From Pseudovibrio sp. Alg231-02 (GTDB lineage: Bacteria > Pseudomonadota > Alphaproteobacteria > Rhizobiales > Stappiaceae), in the NCBI RefSeq assembly GCF_900143565.1, contig NZ_FREX01000004.1:186001-250000 (forward strand): a stretch of DNA of 64,000 bases, read 5' to 3'. Below are positions 18,625 to 28,123 of the stretch, one piece after another. Numbering within the stretch: position 1 is the first letter of the stretch; each line of letters begins with the position of its first letter. The translations under genes and the position numbers were made by a program. Below the pieces are notes generated by a model. It worked only from the letters and a program-made list of their open reading frames with translations, was not told where the DNA came from and did no database searches.

Positions 18625-19554
18625 ATGATGGTAGATGTTCAAAAAATGGAGCAGTTGGCAGACAATCTGGCTGCTCAAGAAGAAGTCGTAGGGCGTTCTC
18701 TGTTCGCAGATGCCCGTCGCCGCTTTTTCAAAAACAAGGCTGCAGTGGTCAGCCTGATCCTTTTGTGCGGTGTATTCCTGTTCTCAACCCTCGGTCACAT
18801 GATCGCAGTTTGGTCCAACGAAGAGATCGATTGGGGTATTCTGGGTCAGATCGCAGAGCTCGGCGCACCAAACCTCGAGAACGGTCACTATTTTGGGGCC
18901 GATGAACTTGGCCGGGATCTGTTCGCTCGTGTCATTCAGGGAACTCAAATCTCGCTGATGGTCGGCATCGTCGGCGCCTTGATCGCTGTTGTCGTTGGCA
19001 CATTGTACGGCGCGATCGCGGGTTATTCTGGTGGTAAAGTCGACAACGTCATGATGCGTATCGTCGATATTCTGCAGTCCATTCCTTACATGTTTGTTCT
19101 GATCCTGCTGCTAGTGGTGTTCGGGCGTTCAATCTTCATGCTCTTCGTGGGTATCGGTTTGATCTCCTGGCTCGATATGTCTCGTATTGCACGTGGACAG
19201 ACACTGACGCTGAAGAACAAAGAGTTTGTTGAGGCTGCAATCGCAACTGGCGTAAAGCCGATCACGATCATCCTTCGTCACATCGTGCCGAACCTGCTGG
19301 GTGTTGTGGTCGTGTACTCAACCCTTCTGGTCCCGCAGATGATCCTGACCGAGAGCTTTATTTCATTCCTTGGTCTGGGTGTTCAGGAGCCTAACACCAG
19401 CTGGGGTGCGTTGATTGCTGAAGGCGCTGGAACAATGCAGTATGGCACGTTGTGGCAGCTGGCATTCCCAATGTTCTTCTTCATCATCACTCTGTTCAGC
19501 TTTTTCTTTATCGGCGACGGTCTGCGCGATGCGCTTGATCCTAAAGACCGGTAG
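18625..19554 (+). CDS. oppC: oligopeptide ABC transporter permease
   Basis: A 309-residue partner permease with the N-terminal OppC motif (SLFADARRRFFKNKAAVVSL), six spans, HYFGADELGRDLFAR near 95-110 and the EAA loop EAAIATGVKPITIILRHIVPNL near 195-215. The start is an ATG-ATG pair; the first is used here. It is tightly linked to oppB and oppD. Confidence 0.95.
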   Translation: MMVDVQKMEQLADNLAAQEEVVGRSLFADARRRFFKNKAAVVSLILLCGVFLFSTLGHMIAVWSNEEIDWGILGQIAELGAPNLENGHYFGADELGRDLFARVIQGTQISLMVGIVGALIAVVVGTLYGAIAGYSGGKVDNVMMRIVDILQSIPYMFVLILLLVVFGRSIFMLFVGIGLISWLDMSRIARGQTLTLKNKEFVEAAIATGVKPITIILRHIVPNLLGVVVVYSTLLVPQMILTESFISFLGLGVQEPNTSWGALIAEGAGTMQYGTLWQLAFPMFFFIITLFSFFFIGDGLRDALDPKDR

Positions 19555-19565
19555 GAGGTGAAATC

Positions 19566-20420
19566 GTGGCACTCTTGGATATCCAAAATCTACGGATCAC
19601 CTACAACACTCCAGACGGAGTGGTAGAAGCCGTAAGAAACGTAAACCTGCAGATCGACAAGGGTGAGACCCTCGCGATCGTGGGTGAATCCGGCTCTGGT
19701 AAAAGCCAGACGGCCTTCGCGACCATGGGGCTTCTGCCTCATAATGCGCAGGTTTCCGGATCGATTAAGTATCAGGGTCAGGAGATCATCGGACTTTCTC
19801 ATGAGGGAATGAACAAGCTTCGCTCCAATGAGATCGCGATGATCTTTCAGGACCCAATGACCTCCCTGAACCCGTATTTGCGCATCTCGGACCAGATGGC
19901 TGAGACGCTCATTTACAACTCGCCAGACGGCAAGCGCATGAAGAAGAAAGATGCGATTGCTGAATGTGTGCGGATGCTCGAAGCGGTGAAGATCCCGAAT
20001 GCAAAAAACCGCATTCACCTTTACCCGCATGAGTTCTCCGGCGGCATGCGCCAGCGTGTGATGATCGCAATGTCTTTGCTGTGTCGTCCAAAGCTGCTGA
20101 TTGCAGATGAGCCGACAACCGCACTGGATGTGACCGTTCAGGCACGCATCATGGATCTGCTGGTGGAACTTCAGGAAGAGTTCCACATGGCGATTGTTCT
20201 CATCACCCATAACCTCGGCATCGTGGCAGGCTCCTGTGAGCGCACCATGGTGATGTACAAGGGTGAGGTGATGGAGCAGGGCTCTACTGTCGATATCTTC
20301 GGCAAGCCGAGCCATCCATACACGCAAGGTTTGCTGAGCGCTGTTCCACGTCTGGATCAGGACGAAGAGCGCCTTGTTACGCTGGATCGCAGCTTTGAAA
20401 CCCAAATGGCGGAGGGCTGA
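19566..20420 (+). CDS. oppD: oligopeptide ABC transporter ATPase, short OppD
   Basis: A 284-residue ATP-binding subunit: Walker [10 protein letters not shown] at about 40-48, [15 protein letters not shown] signature near 155-170, [13 protein letters not shown] Walker B, and HNLG switch. It starts at GTG preceded by TAGGAGGT. Typical OppD has about 320-335 residues and ends with a GCxFxxRC segment that can bind a cluster; here the protein stops about 30 residues after [14 protein letters not shown] and has no such Cys pair. Confidence 0.93.
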   Translation: MALLDIQNLRITYNTPDGVVEAVRNVNLQIDKGETLAIVGESGSGKSQTAFATMGLLPHNAQVSGSIKYQGQEIIGLSHEGMNKLRSNEIAMIFQDPMTSLNPYLRISDQMAETLIYNSPDGKRMKKKDAIAECVRMLEAVKIPNAKNRIHLYPHEFSGGMRQRVMIAMSLLCRPKLLIADEPTTALDVTVQARIMDLLVELQEEFHMAIVLITHNLGIVAGSCERTMVMYKGEVMEQGSTVDIFGKPSHPYTQGLLSAVPRLDQDEERLVTLDRSFETQMAEG

Positions 20421-20422
20421 TT

Positions 20423-21283
20423 TTGAGCACGAAAGAGCCAATCTTATCCGTTCGCGACATGCGGGTGGAATTCAAGATCAAAAAGCAAAATGCTTTGCCT
20501 TGGCATCAGCCAGACATTCTGCGCGCGGTTAAAGGTGTTTCCTTTGATCTGGCAGAAGGGGAAACCCTCGGCATCGTTGGTGAATCCGGCTGTGGCAAGT
20601 CCACTCTTGCCCGTGCGATCATTCGTATGATCCCATCTCAGGGCGGCGAAGTGTTCTGGCAGGGTCGCGACCTGATGAAGATGAACGAGAAAGATCTTCT
20701 GGCGACCCGCAAGGAAATCCAGATGATCTTTCAGGATCCTCTCGCATCACTCAACCCGCGCCTGACTGCTGGCCAGATCATCGCGGAACCGCTGAAAACG
20801 CACTATCCGAACACATCCAAGGATGAAGTGAAGAAGCAAGTGCGTGAGCTCATGGAGAAAGTTGGTCTGTCCGCACGGATGATCAACCGCTATCCGCACG
20901 AGTTCTCTGGCGGGCAGTGTCAGCGTATCGGTATCGCGCGTGCGCTGATCACCAATCCTAAGCTGATCATCTGCGACGAGCCTGTTTCCGCGCTTGACGT
21001 ATCTGTTCAGGCACAGGTGGTGAACTTGCTGATGGACCTGCAGAAAGAGCTCGGCCTGTCTCTGCTGTTCATTGCACACGATCTGAGCGTGGTGAAGCAC
21101 ATCAGCAACCGCATCATGGTTCTTGAGTTTGGTGACATCGCTGAGATCGGCGAAGCCCATGACGTGATCCACAATCCGCAGAGCCCTTACACCAAAGAGC
21201 TGATCAATGCGGTGCCGATCCCTGATCCTATTGCGGAACGCAAGCGCATCGCGGAACGGCGTGCGTTGGAAGCAAAAGCCTAA
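20423..21283 (+). CDS. oppF: oligopeptide ABC transporter ATPase, short OppF
   Basis: A 286-residue second ATPase: Walker A GESGCGKST near 56-64, QMIFQDPLASLNPRL Q-loop region, FSGGQCQRIGIARAL signature, LIICDEPVSALDV and AHDL. It starts at TTG (20423) with GGAGGG six bases upstream, overlapping closely the oppD stop. Like OppD it ends soon after SPYTKELINAVP without the Cys-rich extension usual in longer homologues. Confidence 0.93.
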   Translation: MSTKEPILSVRDMRVEFKIKKQNALPWHQPDILRAVKGVSFDLAEGETLGIVGESGCGKSTLARAIIRMIPSQGGEVFWQGRDLMKMNEKDLLATRKEIQMIFQDPLASLNPRLTAGQIIAEPLKTHYPNTSKDEVKKQVRELMEKVGLSARMINRYPHEFSGGQCQRIGIARALITNPKLIICDEPVSALDVSVQAQVVNLLMDLQKELGLSLLFIAHDLSVVKHISNRIMVLEFGDIAEIGEAHDVIHNPQSPYTKELINAVPIPDPIAERKRIAERRALEAKA

Positions 21284-21309
21284 AAGAATTTGTATCCTGG
21301 ATACAACAG

Positions 21310-21339
21310 ACGGCGGGGCAAATGCTCCGCCGTTTTTTT
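21310..21339 (+). terminator. terminator of the opp operon
   Basis: A 10-bp GC-rich stem with one G-T pair (21310-21319 with 21323-21332 approximately) followed by seven T residues. Confidence 0.9.
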
Positions 21340-21414
21340 ATGTTTTGCATTTGAAGACCGACGCTGCCACATTGCCGCTCCAACCAATTATATCTGCCCT
21401 TCAAGGCCATCATT

Positions 21415-21822
21415 ATGCGCGAAACTCATAAAGGCTCCTGCCTGTGCGGGACCGTTCAATTTCAGATTCAGGCCACCTTCCAGAAGTTCTATTTCTGCCA
21501 CTGCAACTATTGCCGCAAAGGAACCGGCTCCGTTCACGGCTCCAATCTCTTTTCCTTTGATGCAGACTTCGCCTGTACCAGTGGAGAGGAGTCCATAAAG
21601 TCCTACAATGTGCCGTCCACCCAGCACCGCAGAAGCTTTTGCGAAGAATGCGGTTCTCCAGTACCGACACATGACCGAGAAAACAACTTCCTCGTTGTGC
21701 CTGCCGGGTCACTGGACACACCTGTCGATACCCAGCCGACGGCGCACATCTTCATGGCCAGCAAGGCAAACTGGGATGATCATCTGGAAGACGTCACGAA
21801 GTTTGATAAGTTCCCTGAGTAA
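21415..21822 (+). CDS. GFA (glutathione-dependent formaldehyde-activating/CENP-V) family protein
   Basis: A 135-residue zinc-binding protein. Ligand candidates are C9/C11 (GSCLCGTVQF), CHCNYC near 31-36 and FCEECGSPV near 75-83, the standard GFA set. The family includes Gfa but most members have no proven activity, so the formaldehyde role should not be assumed. It ends two bases before the convergent BenE stop. Confidence 0.9.
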   Translation: MRETHKGSCLCGTVQFQIQATFQKFYFCHCNYCRKGTGSVHGSNLFSFDADFACTSGEESIKSYNVPSTQHRRSFCEECGSPVPTHDRENNFLVVPAGSLDTPVDTQPTAHIFMASKANWDDHLEDVTKFDKFPE

Positions 21823-21824
21823 TC

Positions 21825-23021
21825 CTAGGCTTTGTCTGTAACCTGTTCACTCGGCAAGCCCTTCTGCTTCCAGTCCATCCAGAACTTCAGGCCCATGCCA
21901 ACCAGAAGCCCCCAGAATGCTGCCCCAATGCCAAAGAAGGACAGACCGGACGCAGTGATCAGGAAGGTCAAAATGGCGGGCTCACGACTTGGCGCGTCTT
22001 TCAGCATGCCCTGAACCGAGACGGTAAGTGTTCCAATCAACGCCAGTCCGGCAACGCCGCCAATCAAAATGCGCGGTGCCAGTTCAACCACACCGACAAA
22101 CCCGGCAGAAAAGATGCCGAAGATGATATAAACAACTCCCGCAATCACTGCGGCCCAATACCGCTTTGCAGGGTCTTTGTGAGCATCTTCATTGGCACAT
22201 ATGGCAGCTGTGATGGCAGCAAGGCTGATCCCGTGCCCGCCAAATGGTGCACTGAGGACGGAACCAACACCTGTCCAGCTGAAAAGTGGCCCGGGAACGG
22301 GCTCATACCCAAAGGAACGCAGGATCGAGACACCCGGAATATTCTGGGACGCCATCGTCACGATGTAGATCGGTATTCCAATCCCAATCAAAGCAGAGAG
22401 TGAGAACTCCGGCATGACGAACACCGGAGCTTGCACCAGTTTCAGCGAGCTGAGGCTTGAGGTATCTGCATGGAAATAAAGCACGACAAGAAAGGCCAAC
22501 AAGGCAGCTGGAACGGCCAGTAACTTGTTGATCTGTCCCGCAACAAACCATGCCAACACAACAGGCAAGGCGAGGGCAGGGATTTCGGCCACCGCTTCAA
22601 AGGGTACAAGACACAGCGGCAGAATGACGCCTGCCAGCATAGCCTGGGCCAGAGTAACCGGGATCAGGCCAACAATGCGGCCCAGGGGCTTCCAAAGCCC
22701 TGTAATGACCACAAGCACCCCAGCAAACACGAAGGCACCGACAGCGGCTGCAAATCCGCCCTCTGGAAGACCGGAGGTCGCCAACAACGCGGCACTGGGT
22801 GTGGACCAGGCGACAGAAATGGGCACACGCTTCCACAAGCTGAAGCCGATACCGCAAATCCCCATGGCGATGGCAAGTGCCATAAGGCCAGAGGTTGCTT
22901 GTTCTGCACTTGCGCCAACCCCGCTCAATCCATGCAACACAATGGCAAATGAACTGGCAAACCCAACAAAAGCAGAAAGAATACCAGCGCTGGTCGCACT
23001 AGCTGAAAGGGAGGAAGACAT
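21825..23021 (-). CDS. BenE-family benzoate/proton symporter-like transporter
   Basis: A 398-residue membrane protein with about twelve spans of the BenE family. GFASSFAIVLHGLSGVGAS is in the first spans, and the half-helix region GIPIYIVTMASQNIPGVSIL near 240-260 and APFGGHGISLAAITAAICANEDAH near 290 are conserved family segments. The open frame starts at 23192, but the ATG at 23021 gives the family length. The known member imports benzoate; no benzoate degradation genes are nearby, so the true substrate is open. Confidence 0.88.
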   Translation of the reverse strand: MSSSLSASATSAGILSAFVGFASSFAIVLHGLSGVGASAEQATSGLMALAIAMGICGIGFSLWKRVPISVAWSTPSAALLATSGLPEGGFAAAVGAFVFAGVLVVITGLWKPLGRIVGLIPVTLAQAMLAGVILPLCLVPFEAVAEIPALALPVVLAWFVAGQINKLLAVPAALLAFLVVLYFHADTSSLSSLKLVQAPVFVMPEFSLSALIGIGIPIYIVTMASQNIPGVSILRSFGYEPVPGPLFSWTGVGSVLSAPFGGHGISLAAITAAICANEDAHKDPAKRYWAAVIAGVVYIIFGIFSAGFVGVVELAPRILIGGVAGLALIGTLTVSVQGMLKDAPSREPAILTFLITASGLSFFGIGAAFWGLLVGMGLKFWMDWKQKGLPSEQVTDKA

Positions 23022-23311
23022 TAGGGCCCTGCAACAAGCTGTTGGCGTGAACCTCTCAAATTTGGGGAACAGAGAAGTCGCGCGAGGCGTGAGGAGATCT
23101 ACCGGTAATGCTAACAGCCATGGTGCTGTGAGCAAGCCTTCAACCAGCACATTTATTTGAATTTTGCTCAACAAACACGTGTAGGGCTTCATCTCATTGA
23201 AAACACTATAATTTATCAGGACCCAATTATCGGGAGAGGTTTTTCAATATTTACGTTCGAAGGTAGCCTGATAGGCTTTTCCAATCTTTGGCGGTATTGC
23301 GGATTGGCCTC

Positions 23312-24307
23312 ATGTTCTCACTTGATGATCGGCGCAGAATTCTTGTGACAGGAGGTTCAGGCTTTCTGGGCTCCTATCTCAGTGAGACTCTTTTGGAGGC
23401 AGGGCATGAAGTGCTGTGCCTCGATAACTTCTTCACCGGCACCCGCATGAATGTGGAACATTTGCTGGATCACAAAAGGTTTGAGCTGTTACGACACGAT
23501 GTGTGCCAGCCGCTGTTTGTTGAGGTGGATGAAATCTACAATCTCGCCTGTCCGGCTTCCCCCGTTCACTATCAGTTTGACCCTGTGCAGACCACCAAGA
23601 CCAGCGTGCTTGGTGCCATCAACATGCTGGGACTGGCAAAGCGGGTTAAGGCCAAGATCCTACAAGCTTCCACCTCAGAAATATATGGCGACCCGCAGGT
23701 CCACCCGCAGCCGGAAGAGTATTGGGGTAACGTCAACCCCATTGGCGTACGCTCTTGTTATGATGAGGGAAAACGCTGCGCAGAGACGCTGTTTTACGAC
23801 TACTACCGACAAAACAACATCAACATCAGGGTCATGCGGATTTTCAACACCTATGGCCCGCGCATGCACCCCAATGATGGGCGTGTAGTTTCCAACTTCA
23901 TCATGCAAGCGCTGACGAACAAGCCGATCACTCTGTATGGCGATGGCATGCAAACGCGGTCTTTTTGTTACCGGGATGATTTGGTGGACGGGATGATCAA
24001 ACTGATGAATGCGCCGGACCACATTTCCATGCCGGTCAACATCGGCAACCCCAAGGAATTCACCATCAAGCAACTCGCAGAGCTTGTGCTGGAGCTAACC
24101 GGGTCCAAGTCCCGGATCATCAGGGAGCCTCTACCTCAGGATGATCCGCTCCAGCGCAAACCTGACATCACCCGCGCCCGGGATTATCTGGGCTGGCGCC
24201 CAACCACAGAGTTGCGCGAGGGTCTAGTCAAAACAATCCAATACTTTGAAGAGCTTATGTCCAAGCAAGGAGAGACAGAGGCGAAGAAGCTTATGCCTGC
24301 GGAGTAG
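23312..24307 (+). CDS. uxs: UDP-glucuronate decarboxylase-like NAD-dependent epimerase
   Basis: A 331-residue extended [13 protein letters not shown] binds NAD near 12-21; STSEIYGDP carries the catalytic Thr/Ser; the catalytic pair is in SCYDEGKR (YxxxK). [14 protein letters not shown] and [16 protein letters not shown] are signatures of UXS, which converts UDP-glucuronate to UDP-xylose for surface polysaccharides. The ATG at 23312 is chosen because [15 protein letters not shown] matches the family; a TTG at 23288 is also in frame and neither has a good ribosome site. Confidence 0.9.
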   Translation: MFSLDDRRRILVTGGSGFLGSYLSETLLEAGHEVLCLDNFFTGTRMNVEHLLDHKRFELLRHDVCQPLFVEVDEIYNLACPASPVHYQFDPVQTTKTSVLGAINMLGLAKRVKAKILQASTSEIYGDPQVHPQPEEYWGNVNPIGVRSCYDEGKRCAETLFYDYYRQNNINIRVMRIFNTYGPRMHPNDGRVVSNFIMQALTNKPITLYGDGMQTRSFCYRDDLVDGMIKLMNAPDHISMPVNIGNPKEFTIKQLAELVLELTGSKSRIIREPLPQDDPLQRKPDITRARDYLGWRPTTELREGLVKTIQYFEELMSKQGETEAKKLMPAE

Positions 24308-24317
24308 GGTAGCTCTT

Positions 24318-24417
24318 TAAAGCAGTTCGCATTTAAGTTGAAACACCTGAACTGCTTTAGTCTTTGTTTTTGCGTATCTTTATCCGAAAACCGGTTTCCA
24401 CTTTTCGGAGATACGCT
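24318..24417. repeat. double-hairpin intergenic repeat element
   Basis: Two inverted repeats in a row fill the gap after uxs. The first has 11-bp perfect arms (24318-24328 and 24349-24359) around 20 bases. The second pairs GCGTATC...TCCGAAAA with TTTTCGGAGATACGC (24371-24389 with 24402-24416) with a 4-base bulge. The CCGAAAACCGGTTTCCACTT core resembles intergenic repeats that I know from Rhizobiales genomes. It may also terminate the two convergent transcripts. Confidence 0.65.
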
Positions 24418-24434
24418 GTAGCAAATGCAGTTTT

Positions 24435-25094
24435 CTACCACCCCATCGGGTGATGGTCGCTGAAGAAACCGCCATTTGGTCCGGCTTCTGGCAGTGTGGC
24501 GAGCCATATTCCGGTTTCGGCACCTTGCTCTGGTGTTCGTGGCGCAGTTTCACCGCCCATTCGGGTAGCGACCCATCCTGGGCACATGGAGTTGATTTTC
24601 ACACAAGACGGCAGTTCGCGTGAAAGCGCAAGGGTTAGGGCATTGAGCGCTGCTTTCGCCACGCCATAAGCGCCGGGGCCAGCCAACCCTTCAGTGAAAG
24701 ACCCCCAGTTGGAGCTCATGTTCACAATGCGCCCGTATTGCCTGTCAATCATTGCAGGAGCTGCACGTCGGATCAGGTGATACGGACCATGCACCATCAC
24801 TTGCATGCTTTGTTCAAATTGTGCAGGGTTTTCCAGCATCGGTTCTTCATAGAGAACGCCTGCGTTGTTCACCAGAACATCAATAATCCCAATGTCATCA
24901 AAGGCCTGCTCGATAGAGCGCAAGTCCGCGACATCCAGATGCACATGCCCGCAGTCAAGTTGCTTGGCAGCTTCTGCACCGGCTTCCGCATTGCGCGAGC
25001 CGATAATGACGTCAAGACCTTCTTTTTTCAGTCCTTTTGCGATGGCATACCCAATGCCCCTGTTACCACCGGTAATCAACGCACGTCTGGCCAT
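24435..25094 (-). CDS. short-chain dehydrogenase/reductase (SDR)
   Basis: A 219-residue classical SDR of the carbonyl-reductase-like group: GGNRGIG at 9-15, NNAG at 76-79, MSS at 126-128 and Y143xxxK147. MCPGWVATRMGG and GIWLATLPEAGPNGGFF are typical of plant/bacterial carbonyl reductases that act on ketones with NADPH. It is the last gene of a three-gene minus-strand run with a double NTF2-like protein and an alpha/beta hydrolase, 70 bp after the former. Confidence 0.9.
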   Translation of the reverse strand: MARRALITGGNRGIGYAIAKGLKKEGLDVIIGSRNAEAGAEAAKQLDCGHVHLDVADLRSIEQAFDDIGIIDVLVNNAGVLYEEPMLENPAQFEQSMQVMVHGPYHLIRRAAPAMIDRQYGRIVNMSSNWGSFTEGLAGPGAYGVAKAALNALTLALSRELPSCVKINSMCPGWVATRMGGETAPRTPEQGAETGIWLATLPEAGPNGGFFSDHHPMGW

Positions 25095-25164
25095 CTGGCA
25101 CCTCTGATCAGTTCACACCAACATTCATCTGCAATTAAATAAGTAATTCATTTTTATATGATCA

Positions 25165-26094
25165 TCAAGGCTCGCCACTGAGAAAGTGATCAGGGTCTTT
25201 TCCCTCATCCAAGTTGTAGGCAAAACGGAAGGGTTCTGGGTTAAAGTACTCGCGATAATACTGAATTTTACCATGAGGCACGTGGAACAAGCCGCCATAA
25301 ATCTGGTTGTATTCCCGTCCTGTGGTCAGTATCTCGACCTCCCCCGTAAACTCCGCAAAGACCCATTCAGGCGATATCATCGGGTAGAATTTCAGGTTGG
25401 AGGTGAAATCCGCTTCTCCAGCATTTTCCGGCCATGCGCTGTAGTGCTTGATCAGGTTCGCCTTGCCTTCCACCACATCCGGAAAGCCATCAGGCGAGTA
25501 GGGCATATCTTGCACGGCCTTTTCCGACCAGACATCGGCAAGCGCTTCCATATCCTTATTTTCCAAGGCTTTAAGGAACTTAACGACAGCAGCTTGCGCC
25601 TTGCGTCGTTTCAGGAAAGCAGGTGGATGGGCCTTGGCTCTGCTCTTGGCTGTCTCCAATATATCGCCATTGCCATTCTCACTCTTCAGCACAAAACTAT
25701 GCTTGAAGATACGCCAGTGATTGCTGCGCTTATGCAGGCGGAACTGATAGAGGCCCTCGACCTCCCAAACCTTGTCACCAACATACAGCTGCCCCGCAAC
25801 CGAGCACGAGGCGTTGGCGATGCCTTCCTCGATGCGGATATTGAAATCATTGAGAGAATGGCGCATCAGGTCGAACCCCGGCAGCAGCTCTGCCCAGTCC
25901 ATCAACTGTTGTTCCCGTGTCTTCTTATGCGCTGTGCCACCAAGCAGCGAGCTGTAATCCATCTCCACGTGGTCGCTATAAAGCAGGCCAAGGCTCTCAT
26001 AATCCCCCCGATCAAAGCAGTTTACAACGCCTTCCAGCACCGTGGTTATGGCAGCGGTGTCTTTTGCTGTTTCAAGGTCGGACGGGTCGCTCAT
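25165..26094 (-). CDS. tandem NTF2-like (SnoaL-type) protein
   Basis: A 309-residue protein built of two SnoaL/NTF2-like cone domains, about 10-150 and 165-295. The first has CFDRGDYESLGLLYSDHVEMDY, the second FLKALENKDMEALADVWSEKAVQDMPY, both the classic opening helix of the fold. Single-domain members include isomerases, dehydratases and binding proteins. The two copies are only distantly alike and the second carries YYREYFNPEPF, typical of ketosteroid isomerase-like members. It lies 12 bp after the hydrolase gene, so they are co-transcribed. Confidence 0.85.
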   Translation of the reverse strand: MSDPSDLETAKDTAAITTVLEGVVNCFDRGDYESLGLLYSDHVEMDYSSLLGGTAHKKTREQQLMDWAELLPGFDLMRHSLNDFNIRIEEGIANASCSVAGQLYVGDKVWEVEGLYQFRLHKRSNHWRIFKHSFVLKSENGNGDILETAKSRAKAHPPAFLKRRKAQAAVVKFLKALENKDMEALADVWSEKAVQDMPYSPDGFPDVVEGKANLIKHYSAWPENAGEADFTSNLKFYPMISPEWVFAEFTGEVEILTTGREYNQIYGGLFHVPHGKIQYYREYFNPEPFRFAYNLDEGKDPDHFLSGEP

Positions 26095-26106
26095 GAAAGA
26101 TCCTGC

Positions 26107-27030
26107 TTAAAGCGTGGAAAGGAAGTGCTCAGCGACAGCTTCCAAAGCCCGGTCAATGGGTTGGGTCTTGTCATAAAAGTCAAACTGGCTGACATCCTCA
26201 AACCACAACGTGGTCGCCCGGTCACCCATACGCCGCGCAAACTCCTTGGCACCTTTGGGGATCGCGGCAGCCTCACTGTGCACAATCAGCGTTGGTTGAT
26301 TTTGCTTGTCCGCCGTGTGCACACCATCAAACGTCAGCCACGCTTCCCACGAGGCCAGATTGAACTTGTTGTCAAACTCCGGGATCAGACCGCGGTCTTC
26401 CTCGGTGTAGTACTCGACGTCAAACATCAGTGCGGTGTCATCAACTTTACTCGCGGCTACAATGTAGCGCGGCTCTTCATGGGTCAGCGCATCGCGGCCC
26501 ACCTTCATCAAGCTGCTGACGCCTTCCACACCGCCGTAAACCTCTGAGATAATTTCCGAATTATGAAGCCATGGAGCGACAAGTGCCAGTGAGTGAACGT
26601 GCCGGTTTCCACCTGTTGCAGCACTCATGTACCCTGCTGAAGCACAAATTCCCAATCCGCAGATCCTGTCCGGATTCACATCCGGGCATCGTCCCATAAA
26701 ATCAATAGCCGCGCGGATATCATCCGTCTTGCGGGCAGGGTCTTCCAGATACTTGGTTTTGCCATCATGCGCAGAAAGACCCCAGCCACGAAAATCGAAT
26801 GCCAGCGCTACAAAGCCACGCATGGCAAGCTCAGAGGCGTAAAGACCTGCCATCTGCTCTTTCACTGAAGTCCAGGCTCCGGTGACCACAACCCCGGGAA
26901 GCTTGCCGTTGGGCGGTCTTTTTTTCGGGAGGTAGAGATCCCCATGCAAGACTTCACCGTGACACTCAAACTCCACGGGCCGTACTTCAACCTTGTCCAG
27001 ATTATTACCGAGCTTCTTCCTCTCAGGCAT
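26107..27030 (-). CDS. alpha/beta hydrolase (dienelactone hydrolase-like)
   Basis: A 307-residue alpha/beta hydrolase. The nucleophile elbow is GLGICASAGY near 133-142, with Cys at the usual Ser position as in dienelactone hydrolases (GxCxxA); the oxyanion region is VVVTGAWTSVKEQ, and the final His lies in the C-terminal part. FDFRGWGLS marks the fold. It heads the operon with the tandem NTF2 protein and SDR, which suggests steps in breakdown of a lactone or ester, though no substrate can be named. Confidence 0.85.
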   Translation of the reverse strand: MPERKKLGNNLDKVEVRPVEFECHGEVLHGDLYLPKKRPPNGKLPGVVVTGAWTSVKEQMAGLYASELAMRGFVALAFDFRGWGLSAHDGKTKYLEDPARKTDDIRAAIDFMGRCPDVNPDRICGLGICASAGYMSAATGGNRHVHSLALVAPWLHNSEIISEVYGGVEGVSSLMKVGRDALTHEEPRYIVAASKVDDTALMFDVEYYTEEDRGLIPEFDNKFNLASWEAWLTFDGVHTADKQNQPTLIVHSEAAAIPKGAKEFARRMGDRATTLWFEDVSQFDFYDKTQPIDRALEAVAEHFLSTL

Positions 27031-27299
27031 TGGCTGATCCTTGGTTCTTTGCGCAATTGTTAAAGACTAGGATCAACCAAAGACCAGAACAGGCCTTTAA
27101 CAGGCAACATGGGCTTGTCCGCATCGTAAAAACGTAACTGCACGAACACTGCAAAATCGCTTAAACTCCTAGCAGACCAGAGCCGGACGCTGGGTCATTC
27201 GCACAATCCATTGATTGTAGTTTAGAATTATCTAAATTATATATTGCTTTCTTAGCCGGCTACTCCCATATAAGCCGTGTTGCAGAAACGAGGCCTGAG

Positions 27300-27926
27300 A
27301 TGAACGAGAAAGTCGCGCACTGGAATGCGGTTTATGATGCTCGCGAAGAAGAGTATCTGACCTGGTATGAGACCCAGCCAACACTGTCTTATCAGCTCGT
27401 CACCCAGCATCTCAAACTGGGCGAAACCTTCATTGATGTGGGCGGTGGCGCTTCCAAACTGATAAGCATACTGCACGCTGCAGGTTATGGACCGCTTGCC
27501 GTTCTTGATATCTCATCTGTCGTGCTGGACGCTGGCAAAGAACGTCTTGGCGGCGTTGCGGATGATGTAGAGTGGATCAACGCAGACATCACCAACTGGA
27601 CACCAGAGAAGACCTATCAGGTCTGGCATGACCGGGCTGTCTTCCACTTCCTCACGGAGATTGAAGACCAGAAAGCCTATATAAACGCGTTGGTTAAGGC
27701 TGTTCCCGTTGGTGGCACTGCAATCATCTCCAGCTTTGCCGAGGATGGTCCTGAGAAATGTTCCGGTCTTCCAGTGCAGCGGTACTCTTCGCGCACACTT
27801 GCCGCGAAACTTCAGGCGCTTGCGCCGGGTGTCTTTGCGCTGACGGATGCCCAAACGCATACTCACATTACGCCAAAGAAAAACCAGCAGAATTTCCAGA
27901 CAAGCGTGTTCGAGCGCGTTGCGTAA
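27300..27926 (+). CDS. class I SAM-dependent methyltransferase
   Basis: A 208-residue methyltransferase. Motif I is FIDVGGGASKL near 45-55, followed by an acidic residue in LAVLDISS near 68-75 and INADITNW for motif II/III. The N-terminus (HWNAVYDAREEEYLTWYE) resembles small-molecule methyltransferases that include thiol/tellurite (TehB-like) and trans-aconitate types. Substrate unknown. It is divergent from the hydrolase operon; the 270-bp gap between them is AT-rich and holds both promoters. Confidence 0.85.
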   Translation: MNEKVAHWNAVYDAREEEYLTWYETQPTLSYQLVTQHLKLGETFIDVGGGASKLISILHAAGYGPLAVLDISSVVLDAGKERLGGVADDVEWINADITNWTPEKTYQVWHDRAVFHFLTEIEDQKAYINALVKAVPVGGTAIISSFAEDGPEKCSGLPVQRYSSRTLAAKLQALAPGVFALTDAQTHTHITPKKNQQNFQTSVFERVA

Positions 27927-28123
27927 TATGTAAAAGACCGACTTGAGAACCCTGTAAGCCCCTATTAGAACGGCGGAATTCAGCAAGCGATCTATATTTA
28001 TCAGAAATCATAGATGGCGATTTACCATCATCTTGGCAAAATGTTGTCCCATCATGTGTTTCTAATCAGACTGCTTGCAGAGTTAAGTATGTAGCAGGCG
28101 ACGATTTGGGAAAGAGGCGAATT

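Noticed and set aside
21415-21822. Naming the GFA protein as a formaldehyde-detoxifying enzyme
   Set aside because: The fold is clear, but the activity is not established for most members and no formaldehyde pathway gene is adjacent.
23022-23192. N-terminal extension of the BenE gene
   Set aside because: The extra 57 codons have no homology to the family and a Met at 23021 gives the expected start.
25186-26547. 453-codon open frame antisense to the NTF2 and hydrolase genes
   Set aside because: It crosses two real genes on the opposite strand and shows no domain.
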